In this document: piece after piece, positions 23,404 through 31,658 of the stretch
How the letters are laid out: every line of letters begins with the position of its first letter
Numbering within the stretch: position 1 is the stretch's first letter
Position numbers and translations under genes: made by a program
Origin: an uncultured Collinsella sp.
GTDB taxonomy: Bacteria > Actinomycetota > Coriobacteriia > Coriobacteriales > Coriobacteriaceae
Reading direction: 5' to 3'
DNA: 64,000 bases
NCBI GenBank assembly: GCA_900541885.1
Contig: UQKW01000002.1
Location: forward strand, 95,469-159,468
The notes under the pieces: model-generated
Database searches by the model: none
Seen by the model: only the letters and a program-made list of their open reading frames with translations
What the model was told of the DNA's origin: nothing

Positions 23404-23670
23404 GCTGATATTCCTATCGTATTTGCCGCCGCAGAGGCGGAGTCGTTCGGCAGTATTGTGGCACAGGGCGTCCAATGTTCAAACGTATTACATCATCTGT
23501 AACGTCTGGTAACACTTCAATTACCGTCAAATAGGGCCCAGGTCGTGCGTTTGCCGTGCGCTGATGGCTGCGAGGGACGAGAAACCCCATATAACGTGTA
23601 CACTATGTAAGCTGTTTTCGTTTATTCGCGCGGGTGGGCACCGGCTCCCCGCCAACAAGAGGGGGAAACC

Positions 23671-25269
23671 ATGGATCAAAAGGCTTCCGCAAAGGTCCTC
23701 GTACTCGACTTTGGTGCGCAGTACGGTCAGCTCATTGCCCGTCGCGTCCGCGACCTCAACGTGTATTCCGAGATTGTCCCCTGCGACATCTCGGCCGACG
23801 AGATTCGCGAAATGAACGCCTCTGCGCTCATCCTTTCCGGCGGCCCGGCCTCTGTGTATGCCGAGGACGCTCCGTCCATCGATCCTGCCATCTTTGACCT
23901 GGGCCTTCCCGTCCTGGGCTTTTGCTACGGCCATCAGATCACGGCCGTGACGCTCGGCGGCAAGGTCGGCCACTCCGAGGTGGGCGAGTACGGCCGCGCC
24001 ACCATCACGCGCACGGCCGGCGCCAAGCTCTTTAACTCCACGCCCATGGAGCAGACCGTGTGGATGAGCCACCGCGACGCCGTGTCCGAGGTGCCCGAGG
24101 GCTTTACCGTTACCGCCAGCACCGACGTGTGCCCGGTTGCCGCCATGGAGTGCGTCGAGCGCAAGATTTTCACCACGCAGTTCCACCCCGAGGTCAAGCA
24201 CTCTGAGTACGGTCAGCAGCTGCTGAGCAACTTCCTGTTTGAGATCTGCGGCCTGGAGCCCAATTGGAGCATGGACAACCTGGTCGAGACCATGACGGCC
24301 GAGTTCCGCGAGAAGGTCGGCGACGACCGCGTGATTCTGGCCCTGTCCGGTGGCGTCGACTCCTCCGTCGTGGCTGCGCTGGGCGCCCGCGCCGTGGGCA
24401 AGCAGATGACCTGCGTGTTTATCAACCACGGCCTGCTGCGCAAGGGCGAGCCCGAGCAGGTGGAGGAGGTCTTCACCAAGCAGTTTGACGTCGACTTTAT
24501 CCACGTCCACGCCGAGGACCGCTATGCCGAGCTTCTGGCCGGCGTGACCGAGCCCGAGGAGAAGCGCCGCATCATCGGCACACAGTTCTGGAAAGAGTTC
24601 TTCGCCGTGGCCCAGCAGCTCGAGACCGATGGCAAGCCGGTCAAGTACCTGGCCCAGGGCACCATTTACCCCGACATCATCGAGTCCGGTGCGCGCAAGA
24701 CGGGCGGCAAGACGGCCACCATCAAGAGCCACCACAACCTGATCCCGTTCCCCGAGGGCGTGCACTTCGATCTCATCGAGCCGCTCGACCACTTCTTTAA
24801 GGACGAGGTCCGCGCGCTTGGTCTGGCGCTTGGCCTGCCGGGTCACATCGTGTTCCGTCAGCCCTTCCCGGGCCCGGGTCTTGCCATCCGCATCATCGGC
24901 GCGGTCGACAAGGAGAAGCTCGAGATCCTCAAGAACGCCGATGCTATTGTGCGCGAGGAGCTCGACGCCTACAACCAGCGTCTGTTTGAGCAGACCGGTG
25001 AGCGCAACTCCGAGCACAGCTGCTGGCAGTACTTCGCCGTCCTGCCCGACATCAAGTCTGTCGGCGTTATGGGTGACGAGCGCACCTATCAGCGCCCGAT
25101 TATCCTTCGCGCCGTCGAGTCCAGCGACGCCATGACCGCCGACTGGGCCAAGCTGCCCTACGATGTTCTGGCCCGCATCTCCGGCCGCATCGTGGCCGAG
25201 GTTCCCGGTGCCAACCGCGTGTGCTACGACATCACGTCCAAGCCGCCCGCGACCATCGAGTGGGAGTAG
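23671..25269 (+). CDS. guaA: GMP synthase (glutamine-hydrolysing)
   Basis: Amination of XMP to GMP with glutamine and ATP, the last step of guanine nucleotide synthesis. 532 residues. Class I amidotransferase domain (10-200) with nucleophile Cys85 in GFCYGHQI and the His/Glu pair in TQFHPEVKHSEYG; ATP-pyrophosphatase domain with the PP-loop ALSGGVDSSV (about 230-240); and a C-terminal dimerisation domain ending RVCYDITSKPPATIEWE, the invariant C-terminus. Start ATG 23671 preceded by AAGAGGGGGA. Followed by a strong terminator at 25380, so probably monocistronic. No purine riboswitch was recognised upstream. Confidence 0.97.
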   Translation: MDQKASAKVLVLDFGAQYGQLIARRVRDLNVYSEIVPCDISADEIREMNASALILSGGPASVYAEDAPSIDPAIFDLGLPVLGFCYGHQITAVTLGGKVGHSEVGEYGRATITRTAGAKLFNSTPMEQTVWMSHRDAVSEVPEGFTVTASTDVCPVAAMECVERKIFTTQFHPEVKHSEYGQQLLSNFLFEICGLEPNWSMDNLVETMTAEFREKVGDDRVILALSGGVDSSVVAALGARAVGKQMTCVFINHGLLRKGEPEQVEEVFTKQFDVDFIHVHAEDRYAELLAGVTEPEEKRRIIGTQFWKEFFAVAQQLETDGKPVKYLAQGTIYPDIIESGARKTGGKTATIKSHHNLIPFPEGVHFDLIEPLDHFFKDEVRALGLALGLPGHIVFRQPFPGPGLAIRIIGAVDKEKLEILKNADAIVREELDAYNQRLFEQTGERNSEHSCWQYFAVLPDIKSVGVMGDERTYQRPIILRAVESSDAMTADWAKLPYDVLARISGRIVAEVPGANRVCYDITSKPPATIEWE

Positions 25270-25379
25270 GCTGATAGGGTTATGACCTGGACTTTTGAGT
25301 GCCGCACTGTGCCGCTGAGTTTCTTTTCGTACGAGAGTCATGGCAAAGCCGCCAGCGACGGCGGTGAGTAAAAGCGATT

Positions 25380-25423
25380 AAAGAGCCTCCGTTCCCTGCG
25401 TTGAGACGGAGGCTCTTTCTTTG
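25380..25423 (+). terminator. Rho-independent terminator downstream of guaA
   Basis: AAAGAGCCTCCGT (25380-25392) pairs with ACGGAGGCTCTTT (25406-25418), then CTTTG. About 110 bases after guaA, and symmetric enough to also stop the converging Msr-like transcript. Confidence 0.85.
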
Positions 25424-25474
25424 CCGTTTTACTCCCTTGTCTCCGTTCGGGGATTATTTCCTGCTCATTTAGGG

Positions 25475-26944
25475 CTACTCGCGCTGAAAGATTTTGACTA
25501 GCTTGGTGTCCTTTATTTCGTAGACAATGTCTGCGACGTTCTCGACCAGCCTCTTATCGTGGGAGACGAACACTATCGTTCCGGCATAGGCGCTCATCAT
25601 CTGCTCGAGGGCTTCGGCGCTCTTGATGTCCAGGTAATTTCCAGGCTCGTCCATGAGCAAGATGTTGTATCTGCCCAGTAGCATCTTCGCGAGTAGCAGC
25701 TTGATGACTTCGCCTCCCGAGAGAACGCCAACGTCCTTTGTCAGGTCACGCGGTCCGATTCCCATAGAGGCGAGGATGCCTCGAATTTCGGTCATGCTGT
25801 ACTCGCAACCATTCTGCATGAACGAGATCACAGACTGGCGGGCGTCGAACTTGTAGCCTGTCTGTTCGAAGTAGCCGATCTCTGCTTTGGGAGAGATGTT
25901 GATACCGTCGGCGCGTCGAACGATTGCCTTCAGCAGGCTGGTCTTTCCTGTGCCGTTGCCACCGGTGATGGCCACTTTGGCACCGAGCGGTATCTCGAAT
26001 TTCGCGTGGTCATAGAGCACGCAGTTGCCGAAGCTCAAGCTGAAATCGTCTGCCGAGATGGGAAATTTGCTGTGCAGTTCCAGGGCCTTGCTCTGGCGGA
26101 AGCGCACGGCACGAATGCTATCTGGGGCCTCGATCCCTTCGAGCGCTTCGAGGCGCTTCTCCATGTTCTTAGCTGCCTGATGCATTTTCTTCTGCTTGGT
26201 GCCGGTTGTTTTCTGATGCCCCAATCGACCTGCATATTCGTTGCTTTTTTTCGCACCCTTCCGCTTGGCGTCGACCTGCCGTGCTTTTTTCCGCTGTTTT
26301 TCGATGGCGGCTTCGAGGCGATCGCGCTCGCGCATCGCCTCTTCGTATCGAGCCGCCTGAGCTTTACGATCTTCTTCTTTCTGTCGCAGATAGTCTGAGT
26401 AGTCACCCCAGAATTCGGAAATACCGCCGTCTTTGAGCTCCCAGATCTTGTCCACTACCTGATCGAGAAAATGACGGTCATGGCTTACGATGAGCAGGGC
26501 CCCATCAAATGCCTTGAGTTGTCCGACGAGAAGGTGGATGCCGTCTTGGTCGAGGTGGCTCGTAGGCTCGTCGGCAAAGATTGCGTTTGCATGCTGGGAG
26601 AGCGCAGAGGCAATCTTGGCGCGTGTTTCCTCCCCGCCGCTCATCGTCTCCTGCGCCACTTCGGCGACGTTGAGACGGGAGAGCATTTCGCCGCTACCCG
26701 GAGCCGTATCAAGGTCGAGTTCGTCGAGCTGGCCGATGAGGGCAATGCTGCCGAAGCGCCTGACGTCGGCGTCCGCAATGGTAAGATTGCCGCTCAGGAT
26801 TTTTAGCAGGCTGGTTTTGCCTGCGCCGTTGTCTCCTACCAAGCCAATGCGATCGTAGGGGTAGATTTCCAACTCTTCGATGTCCAGAATATCGCGGCCT
26901 GCATATTCCAAAAAGATGTCTTTAGCTTTGACTATGAGTTCCAT
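25475..26944 (-). CDS. ABC-F ribosomal protection protein, Msr(D)/Mel-like
   Basis: A two-ATPase ABC-F protein without membrane segments, 489 residues, about the length of Msr(D) (487). Proteins of this type bind the ribosome and dislodge macrolides, ketolides or streptogramin B. The N-terminus MELIVKAKDIFLEYAGRDIL closely follows Msr(D). First ATPase: Walker A GDNGAGKTS (about 34-42), signature MSGGEE, Walker B IFADEPTSHLD. Interdomain linker rich in K/R/E (about 195-290). Second ATPase: GGNGTGKTS, signature LSGGEV, ILLMDEPGNYLD. The ATG at 26944 follows AAGGTGG at eight bases. It lies downstream of a Mef-like exporter, the same order as the mobile mef(A)-msr(D) pair. Lower GC than flanking genes suggests transfer. 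Resistance spectrum is inferred, not shown. Confidence 0.9.
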   Translation of the reverse strand: MELIVKAKDIFLEYAGRDILDIEELEIYPYDRIGLVGDNGAGKTSLLKILSGNLTIADADVRRFGSIALIGQLDELDLDTAPGSGEMLSRLNVAEVAQETMSGGEETRAKIASALSQHANAIFADEPTSHLDQDGIHLLVGQLKAFDGALLIVSHDRHFLDQVVDKIWELKDGGISEFWGDYSDYLRQKEEDRKAQAARYEEAMRERDRLEAAIEKQRKKARQVDAKRKGAKKSNEYAGRLGHQKTTGTKQKKMHQAAKNMEKRLEALEGIEAPDSIRAVRFRQSKALELHSKFPISADDFSLSFGNCVLYDHAKFEIPLGAKVAITGGNGTGKTSLLKAIVRRADGINISPKAEIGYFEQTGYKFDARQSVISFMQNGCEYSMTEIRGILASMGIGPRDLTKDVGVLSGGEVIKLLLAKMLLGRYNILLMDEPGNYLDIKSAEALEQMMSAYAGTIVFVSHDKRLVENVADIVYEIKDTKLVKIFQRE

Positions 26945-27204
26945 AAGTTGAACCACCTTTTGTGTATTGGCGTTTTCTGGAAGCGCAGCCATGCCAATAA
27001 AGGATCGTTCACGTCGATTTTTCGCCTTTGCCCAATTGCCAGCACGAGCGTTTTGGCCTTGTGCAAGCCGGTGAATCCGAAAATGATAGTTGGCGACGAT
27101 TAAGGAGCGCGATGTGGGATGTCGGCGCAATACCTCGTCGTCGCAAGGGCTTGAAGGCTGACGCGTGAACCGATGGCTGCCGCCTCTTTTTTCGAATACT
27201 TGGG

Positions 27205-28029
27205 CTATTGAATCTGCCCGGAATCTTTTTTTCCCACGTTTCGGACACTTGGAGCGAGAAGCATCGCCAACGCAAGCAGTACCATGGTCGCTCCAGAGCC
27301 GACGAACCACAACGGAGCTCCGAGCAGGTCCGCAAAAACGGAGGGGGCTGCGAGGCCCATGGGCATGGCCCACGCCATAATGGGTCCATAGAGACCAATA
27401 ACGCGGCCTAGGCACTCAGAAGGTATCTGCTCCTGCATAAGGGCAGTCTGGGTTCCCGCGTACAGCGGGGAGCATGCGCCCATAAGAAAGCTCGCCGGTA
27501 GGAAGGCAGCGAACAACGACGGGCCGAGCAATCCGGATGCGATTGCGACGACGCCGAAGCCGGCGATCGCGGCGACCATGGTGAGCGACCTATTGCGGAA
27601 CCCTCCCGTAGCCGCCAAAATGCCGGACCCAGCCAGCATGCCTGCAGAGAAAAGGATCTCCACCAAAGCAGCATCCCCCGTGCTACCGCCAAAATGTCCC
27701 AAGGTCATTATTGGGAACAATGCCGCGAGTGGGGAGAACGCGAAAGCGAAGACGAACCCGCACCAAAGAAGGGCGAACAGCCCCCTGTATCTGTCGACAA
27801 CGGCGCCCGCAAGGACTCCGAACAAGGCAATCGGCAGAAAGCCTGCTAACGATGCCAGGGAGAGGAGGGAAGATAATCCTGTCGTGAGGGCGATATGCCA
27901 AATGAGACCCATTTGGAGAATCGAGCTCGTCAATGTCGACACGAGCTCCCCGCCCCATACGAAACAAATCTTAAATTGCCATGAACGGCACAGCGAAACA
28001 GACCTGCGCCGAGAGGTTTCAAACATCAT
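27205..28029 (-). CDS. Mef-like MFS exporter with internal deletion
   Basis: A 274-residue MFS protein resembling Mef(A)/Mef(E) macrolide efflux pumps, which have about 405 residues. The N-terminal part (WQFKICFVWGGELVSTLTSSILQMG, then SLASLAGFLPIALFGVLAGAVVDRY) runs directly into a sequence that in Mef lies in the second half (RGLFALLWCGFVFAFAF.PLAALFPI), so about 130 residues (roughly four helices) are missing at codon 80, near base 27785. The C-terminal half (TQTALMQEQIPSECLGRVIGLYGPIMAWAMPMG) is intact. The ATG at 28029 lacks a strong ribosome binding site; TTG at 28059 is an alternative. The frame is open across the deletion. Transport function is doubtful; transcription from its promoter would still serve the downstream ABC-F gene. 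Confidence 0.8.
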   Translation of the reverse strand: MMFETSRRRSVSLCRSWQFKICFVWGGELVSTLTSSILQMGLIWHIALTTGLSSLLSLASLAGFLPIALFGVLAGAVVDRYRGLFALLWCGFVFAFAFSPLAALFPIMTLGHFGGSTGDAALVEILFSAGMLAGSGILAATGGFRNRSLTMVAAIAGFGVVAIASGLLGPSLFAAFLPASFLMGACSPLYAGTQTALMQEQIPSECLGRVIGLYGPIMAWAMPMGLAAPSVFADLLGAPLWFVGSGATMVLLALAMLLAPSVRNVGKKDSGQIQ

Positions 28030-28057
28030 GGTTATGTCCAATCGTGGAATGGCGTGC

Positions 28058-28098
28058 AAAAACAGCGCGACGCCATAACAGCGCCGCTTTTAGGCGCT
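28058..28098 (-). promoter_or_regulatory. Candidate transcription attenuator upstream of the Mef-like gene
   Basis: Right after the leader-peptide stop, AGCGCC (minus strand, 28098-28093) can pair with GGCGCT (28085-28080). Alternatively AGCGGCG can pair with CGCGCT further on, which is followed directly by GTTTTT (28062-28058 region). Mutually exclusive stems of which one looks like a terminator fit ribosome-controlled attenuation as described for mef/msr and erm genes. Confidence 0.45.
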
Positions 28099-28130
28099 CA
28101 TCCACGTGCGGAAAAGACCAACCACGACAC
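28098..28130 (-). CDS. Leader peptide MSWLVFSARG
   Basis: A ten-codon frame starts with GTG at 28130, has a strong ribosome binding site (AAGGAGGGG) just upstream, and ends at TGA. It lies about 30 bases after the promoter and just before the attenuator stems, the standard layout of macrolide-sensing leaders. Too short for family assignment; the hydrophobic stretch WLVF and the C-terminal Arg-Gly are the only features. Confidence 0.5.
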   Translation of the reverse strand: MSWLVFSARG

Positions 28131-28165
28131 CCCTCCTTCGCTGGCTCAGTTTGAAAAACCATGTA

Positions 28166-28195
28166 ATTTTAAGGAGGCTAAAGTTCGTTTGTCAA
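28166..28195 (-). promoter_or_regulatory. Promoter of the Mef/Msr-like operon
   Basis: On the minus strand TTGACA (28195-28190) is followed after 18 bases by TAAAAT (28171-28166). This is the best consensus sigma-70-type promoter in the window. Confidence 0.8.
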
Positions 28196-28238
28196 GGATT
28201 GCCTGTCGGTAAGGGCAATCCTTTCTGGTCATTCGATC

Positions 28239-28383
28239 TCTTTTGCATCTTTGGTCGCATGGGTGACCCGCCAGGGCTATTACGCGTGGAAGAGGCGCCC
28301 GCCGAGCTGGCCGATGAGGCGCTGAAGATGGCCCTGGCCAGGCGAAACAATCCCAAGGGATGTGTGTATCATTCGGATAGTAA
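28239..28383 (+). pseudogene. IS3-family transposase (OrfB) remnant
   Basis: Two reading frames hold transposase pieces. From 28242 the frame reads FASLVAWVTRQGYYAWKRRPPS, the conserved SRxGYYAW region near the N-terminus of IS3 OrfB. At about 28304 a different frame continues ELADEALKMALARRNNPKGCVYHSD, which lies much further on in OrfB, next to the catalytic HSDRGSQY motif. So about 100 or more residues and the rest of the element are gone. It lies directly behind the promoter of the Mef/Msr-like operon and suggests how that cassette arrived. Confidence 0.7.
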
Positions 28384-28620
28384 GAATGTTGCCAGCAGGT
28401 TTTGCGGCAACCGCAAAGGAGCCGTATCCTGCAGTTGGGATCGCGTTGCAGCATCCTGACCCGCATTCCGATTGACGGACGGCCCGCTTCGGCGTCCTGG
28501 CCCGCACAGCGATCGACGCCTTGCCATTCCTTGGATATGGCGGTTGCTCGGGGCGTTCCCGACGGAGGCCCTCGCCTCCCCGGTCTGTGACCCAAGAAGG
28601 GCCAACACGCTGGTCTGCAT
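28369..28620 (-). CDS. Hypothetical small protein with strong ribosome binding site
   Basis: Eighty-three codons starting MQTSVLALLGSQTGEARASV, with AAGGAGG eight bases before the ATG at 28620. A possible -10 (TACAAT) lies about 130 bases upstream on the same strand. The protein becomes arginine-rich with low complexity and overlaps the IS3 remnant on the other strand at its 3' end, so only the 5' part may be original. No family was recognised; it may be a truncated gene or a translated leader. Confidence 0.3.
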   Translation of the reverse strand: MQTSVLALLGSQTGEARASVGNAPSNRHIQGMARRRSLCGPGRRSGPSVNRNAGQDAATRSQLQDTAPLRLPQNLLATFLLSE

Positions 28621-28833
28621 GGCTGGTTCCTCCTTTATGTAGATGACCATGCAGAAAAGGGATAACCAAGGAGGCAGGTTACTGATGCGGACTCCCGCAC
28701 GCCCACGACTACCCGACGGGGACTGTGTTTTTATCTCTGATGGTTGGATTGTAGCATGCGCGAAAGCGCGTCGACATCGCTGCTGACATGGCGCGATCGG
28801 GATTCGCTCCTCGACGCATCCTTGTGCATATTG

Positions 28834-28884
28834 CCTTATCGGTTTCGAAACTTTAAAATAATTTGAGTTTCGAAACCGATAAGG
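28834..28884. promoter_or_regulatory. Long palindrome covering the ribosome binding site of the ATPase gene
   Basis: CCTTATCGGTTTCGAAACT (28834-28852) is the exact reverse complement of 28866-28884. Each arm contains the self-complementary GGTTTCGAAACC. The right arm ends in the AAGG of the AAGGAG ribosome binding site of the following gene, so folding of the mRNA would hide it; as DNA it is a strong operator candidate. Confidence 0.75.
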
Positions 28885-28892
28885 AGCGGATG

Positions 28893-30098
28893 ATGGCTTG
28901 GGTAGACCGCAATACGTATATGGAGCGGCTTTGGGCACTCGAGAGCACCCGGGACATCAAGGTGATCACGGGGATGCGCCGCTCCGGCAAGTCCAAGCTC
29001 ATGAAGGCGTTCGCTGCCTCTGTCACGCGGAAAGACCCGTCCTCCAACAACGTTTACATCGACCTTCTGGACCTCGATAACGAGCCGCTGCTCGAGTACC
29101 ACGCGCTGCATCGCGAAATCATAGAGCGGCATAAAGGAGGCGCCCGCAACCGTCTCTTCATCGACGAGGTGCAGCTATGCGAGGGTTTCGAGAAGGCCGT
29201 GAACAGCATTCATGCACGCGGCGGATGGGATATCTACCTTACCGGGTCGAATGCGTTCCTCCCGAGCTCCGACTTGGCGACTCTGTTCACGGGGCGCCAT
29301 AGGGAGGTTCATATCCTCCCTTTCAGCTTCGGCGAATACCGCTCCTACTTCGGCGGGCAAGGGGCCGTCGACGACGACTTCGACGGGTTCATCAGACGCG
29401 GCGGGCTCGCCGGGTCCTACGATTACGATGATATCTCGGAGTCGTACGGCTACATCTGCGACGTCTACAAGACCATCCTCACGCGCGACCTCGTCCAGAA
29501 GTTCTCGCTGCCCGACTCCGCCGTGCTGGAGAGGCTGGCCGAGTACATGATGGACAATTCCGGCAACCTCAACTCGCCCAACAACATCGCCAACGTCCTC
29601 GGCGCCAACAGGGTTCCCACCAACCATGTCACCGTCGGGCGCTACATCTCCTACCTCCGCGACGCCTTCGTCTTCTATGAGGCGAGGCGCTACGACATCA
29701 AGGGGAAGAAGTACCTGAGCACGCAGGCGAAGCATTACGTCTGCGACTCGGGAATGCGCTATGCGGTCCTGGGGACGCGCAACATGGACTGGGGCCGCAT
29801 GTACGAGAACGCGGTCTTCCTGGAGCTGATGAGGCGAGGCTACGAGACCTACGTTGGGAAGCTGTACCAAAGGGAGGTCGACCTCGTCGCGAAGAGGGGG
29901 TCGGAGCTCGTCTACATCCAGGTGAGCGACGACATCAGTTCCGAATCGACGCTCGAGAGGGAGCTCGCGCCGCTTCTGTCCATCAGGGATGCGTTCCCGA
30001 AGGTCCTCATCGCCCGCACGAGGCATGAACCCTATACCCGGGAGGGCGTGCTTGTGCTGGATCTCGCGAGATGGCTGCTCGGCGAGCAGGGGTTCTGA
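28893..30098 (+). CDS. AAA ATPase with DUF4143 / PD-(D/E)XK-like C-terminus
   Basis: 401 residues. Walker A is GMRRSGKS (27-34) and Walker B RLFIDEVQ (87-94), with sensor-type YLTGSNAFL near 120, all typical of the AAA_14/DUF4143 family. A winged-helix region follows (NNIANVLGANRVPTNHVTVGRYISYLRDAFV). The C-terminus (EVDLVAKRGSELVYIQVS, about 328-345) matches the DUF4143 nuclease-like fold with E-x-D and Y-I-Q-V. The second of two adjacent ATGs (28893) is preferred, because AAGGAG is then six bases away. The family is widespread, often isolated and flanked by palindromes; its biological role is unresolved (a selfish or mobile element-like habit has been suggested). GC is high and unlike the AT-richer cassette to the left. 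Confidence 0.88.
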   Translation: MAWVDRNTYMERLWALESTRDIKVITGMRRSGKSKLMKAFAASVTRKDPSSNNVYIDLLDLDNEPLLEYHALHREIIERHKGGARNRLFIDEVQLCEGFEKAVNSIHARGGWDIYLTGSNAFLPSSDLATLFTGRHREVHILPFSFGEYRSYFGGQGAVDDDFDGFIRRGGLAGSYDYDDISESYGYICDVYKTILTRDLVQKFSLPDSAVLERLAEYMMDNSGNLNSPNNIANVLGANRVPTNHVTVGRYISYLRDAFVFYEARRYDIKGKKYLSTQAKHYVCDSGMRYAVLGTRNMDWGRMYENAVFLELMRRGYETYVGKLYQREVDLVAKRGSELVYIQVSDDISSESTLERELAPLLSIRDAFPKVLIARTRHEPYTREGVLVLDLARWLLGEQGF

Positions 30099-30135
30099 GC
30101 GCCGTGTAGGGCTATCGCGGAGTTCTCTCGGATAA

Positions 30136-30163
30136 GAAAAAAGCCGGGGAAAACGTCCCCGGC
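30136..30163 (-). terminator. Terminator on the minus strand
   Basis: GCCGGGG (30143-30149) pairs with CCCCGGC (30157-30163). On the minus strand the stem is followed by TTTTTTCTT. It could end transcripts from the methyltransferase operon 660 bases to the right, or act on the ATPase transcript less efficiently. Confidence 0.6.
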
Positions 30164-30671
30164 ACTTGGAAGCCTTCCTAACGGAAAACCAATTACCTTA
30201 TATCATGTACTGTACGGAAATTCAAGGGAGCTCGAAGCGTTTCCGGACGTCGGCGGAATCTCAAAGCCCTCTCGTCAACTCATGGGCAAGCCACCTGAGA
30301 CTACTCACTTTACCCGCGGACGACGAAGGGCTGCGACCTGCGGTTTTTCAACCAGCATGAAAGCCACCCGCGTTGATTCACTTGCGATTGCAGCTGGCGG
30401 CTTGCACGCTAAAGGGCGGTTGAGTTTCAAAACGGGCGTTTTAGGTGCTATTGAGTTTGCGAAGACCATCCGCAGTGTCCCATGGGACAAAAACGAAAAC
30501 TCAACGCCCTGAGTTTGAAGTGAGTTTTTGAAACTGTCCCAGCTATTGTCCCCGAAGCCGACGAAACGCGACATGGCGTCACCTGACGGCACTCGGCTCG
30601 AGACGGGACCTAAAACTGGACGCAACTGGAATGACGAGACGGCAGAAACGCTGCCACCGAGTGGGAGTAAC

Positions 30672-30685
30672 CGAACATACGTTCG
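30672..30685. promoter_or_regulatory. Orphan LexA-type SOS box
   Basis: CGAACATACGTTCG is a perfect palindrome fitting the Gram-positive/actinobacterial LexA box (GAAC-N4-GTTC). It is followed by an AT-rich stretch with TATAAT-like hexamers (ATATAATAATATAG). No gene starts nearby on the plus strand, and the next minus-strand gene to the left (the ATPase) is on the other strand. The region 30099-30827 otherwise holds no gene that I can support. Confidence 0.6.
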
Positions 30686-30707
30686 ATATAATAATATAGT
30701 ATCAGAT

Positions 30708-30741
30708 AGCGGGCACGGTTTCAATCGAATCCGTGCCCGCT
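30708..30741. other. Strong hairpin downstream of the SOS box
   Basis: AGCGGGCACGG (30708-30718) pairs perfectly with CCGTGCCCGCT (30731-30741) over a 12-base loop. There is no T tract on either side. Placed 22 bases after the SOS box it may be the remains of a deleted gene's terminator or a small structured RNA. Confidence 0.45.
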
Positions 30742-30827
30742 GCTGTATGCGTGCCCTTGCACGCCCAATATGCGCCGTAAAAGCCGTCTTCTTCAACGTC
30801 AAAGCGAGTGCGCTTCATTTTTGCCTC

Positions 30828-31658
30828 TCAAAATCTTATTTTCACGATTTGCATTCTCATCCCGTTGTCACCGACCCTTGCGAGAAACCGGAAAAAGCCG
30901 CTGACAGAAGGGTTCCTCAAATCGTCGTAGCCCAGCATATAGCCGCGACTTGTGACCTGCAGACGGCTGTCCCACGCGCCGATTTCCTTGGCGGCATCCG
31001 AAACCGCAAAATATGCCCCCACATCCTTGATTTTCGCAGTCTTAAGCCATGTTTTTGCGATCATCTTCACTACCGCCCGATTGGCGGCATCAAAGACCAG
31101 CACACCGCCGGGGAAAGCGTCCGCCATCCCCCGCACCAGTTCCCGGACCTGCTGGGTCAGAAAGTAATAGAACACCCCGGAGGCAAAGAACACCGCCCCG
31201 CCGGAGGCATCGACTTTGCCGAACCATGCGGCGTCTTTCAGGTCGCAGGGGATATTTTGCTCCCGATTTCCGGCGGGCAGTAGCTGCTGCCGCAAGGCAA
31301 TCACATCCGGGAAGTCCAGATTGTAGATCTTGCATCTACCGTTGTCGCAGGTTCTGCCGGTGTTGTCCAGCCCACAGCCCAGATTGACCACCGCCGCATT
31401 GGGGTGGCCTTTCAGGTAATCCCGCACCTCGAAAGCAAAATCACCCTGCCGCATGGCCACCTCCAGCGCACCAAAGCGCTGCATCAGGCTGCGGGAGTTT
31501 TTCTCTGCCTCTGAAAAGTCGTAGTCGATCTGGTCGAGCAGGCGAACCGCTGTTTCATCCCTGTAAAGGTTCGGGTACAGCTCCGTACACAGCTTCCGGG
31601 AATACAGCGGGAGGATCAGCGTCTCCTGCACGGTGTTTTTCTCAATTTTGCATTTCAT
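30828..31658 (-). CDS. LCMT/PPM-like SAM methyltransferase
   Basis: 276 residues. VVNLGCGLDNTGRTCDNG is the SAM-binding motif of the leucine carboxyl methyltransferase/O-methyltransferase (LCMT/PPM) group, followed by the acidic YNLDFPDVIALRQQLLP motif. The N-terminal SRKLCTELYPNLYRDETA is typical of firmicute members that act on small molecules. The ATG at 31658 overlaps the stop of a tiny upstream frame (ATGA) and has GGAAGG at eight bases. It is the last gene of a compact run with two other SAM methyltransferases, and codon use and GC are lower than in housekeeping genes, indicating acquisition from Firmicutes. Substrate unknown. Confidence 0.85.
   Translation of the reverse strand: MKCKIEKNTVQETLILPLYSRKLCTELYPNLYRDETAVRLLDQIDYDFSEAEKNSRSLMQRFGALEVAMRQGDFAFEVRDYLKGHPNAAVVNLGCGLDNTGRTCDNGRCKIYNLDFPDVIALRQQLLPAGNREQNIPCDLKDAAWFGKVDASGGAVFFASGVFYYFLTQQVRELVRGMADAFPGGVLVFDAANRAVVKMIAKTWLKTAKIKDVGAYFAVSDAAKEIGAWDSRLQVTSRGYMLGYDDLRNPSVSGFFRFLARVGDNGMRMQIVKIRF

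Noticed and set aside
23527..25341. 604-codon minus-strand frame opposite guaA
   Set aside because: Same antisense effect; guaA is complete with all active-site motifs.
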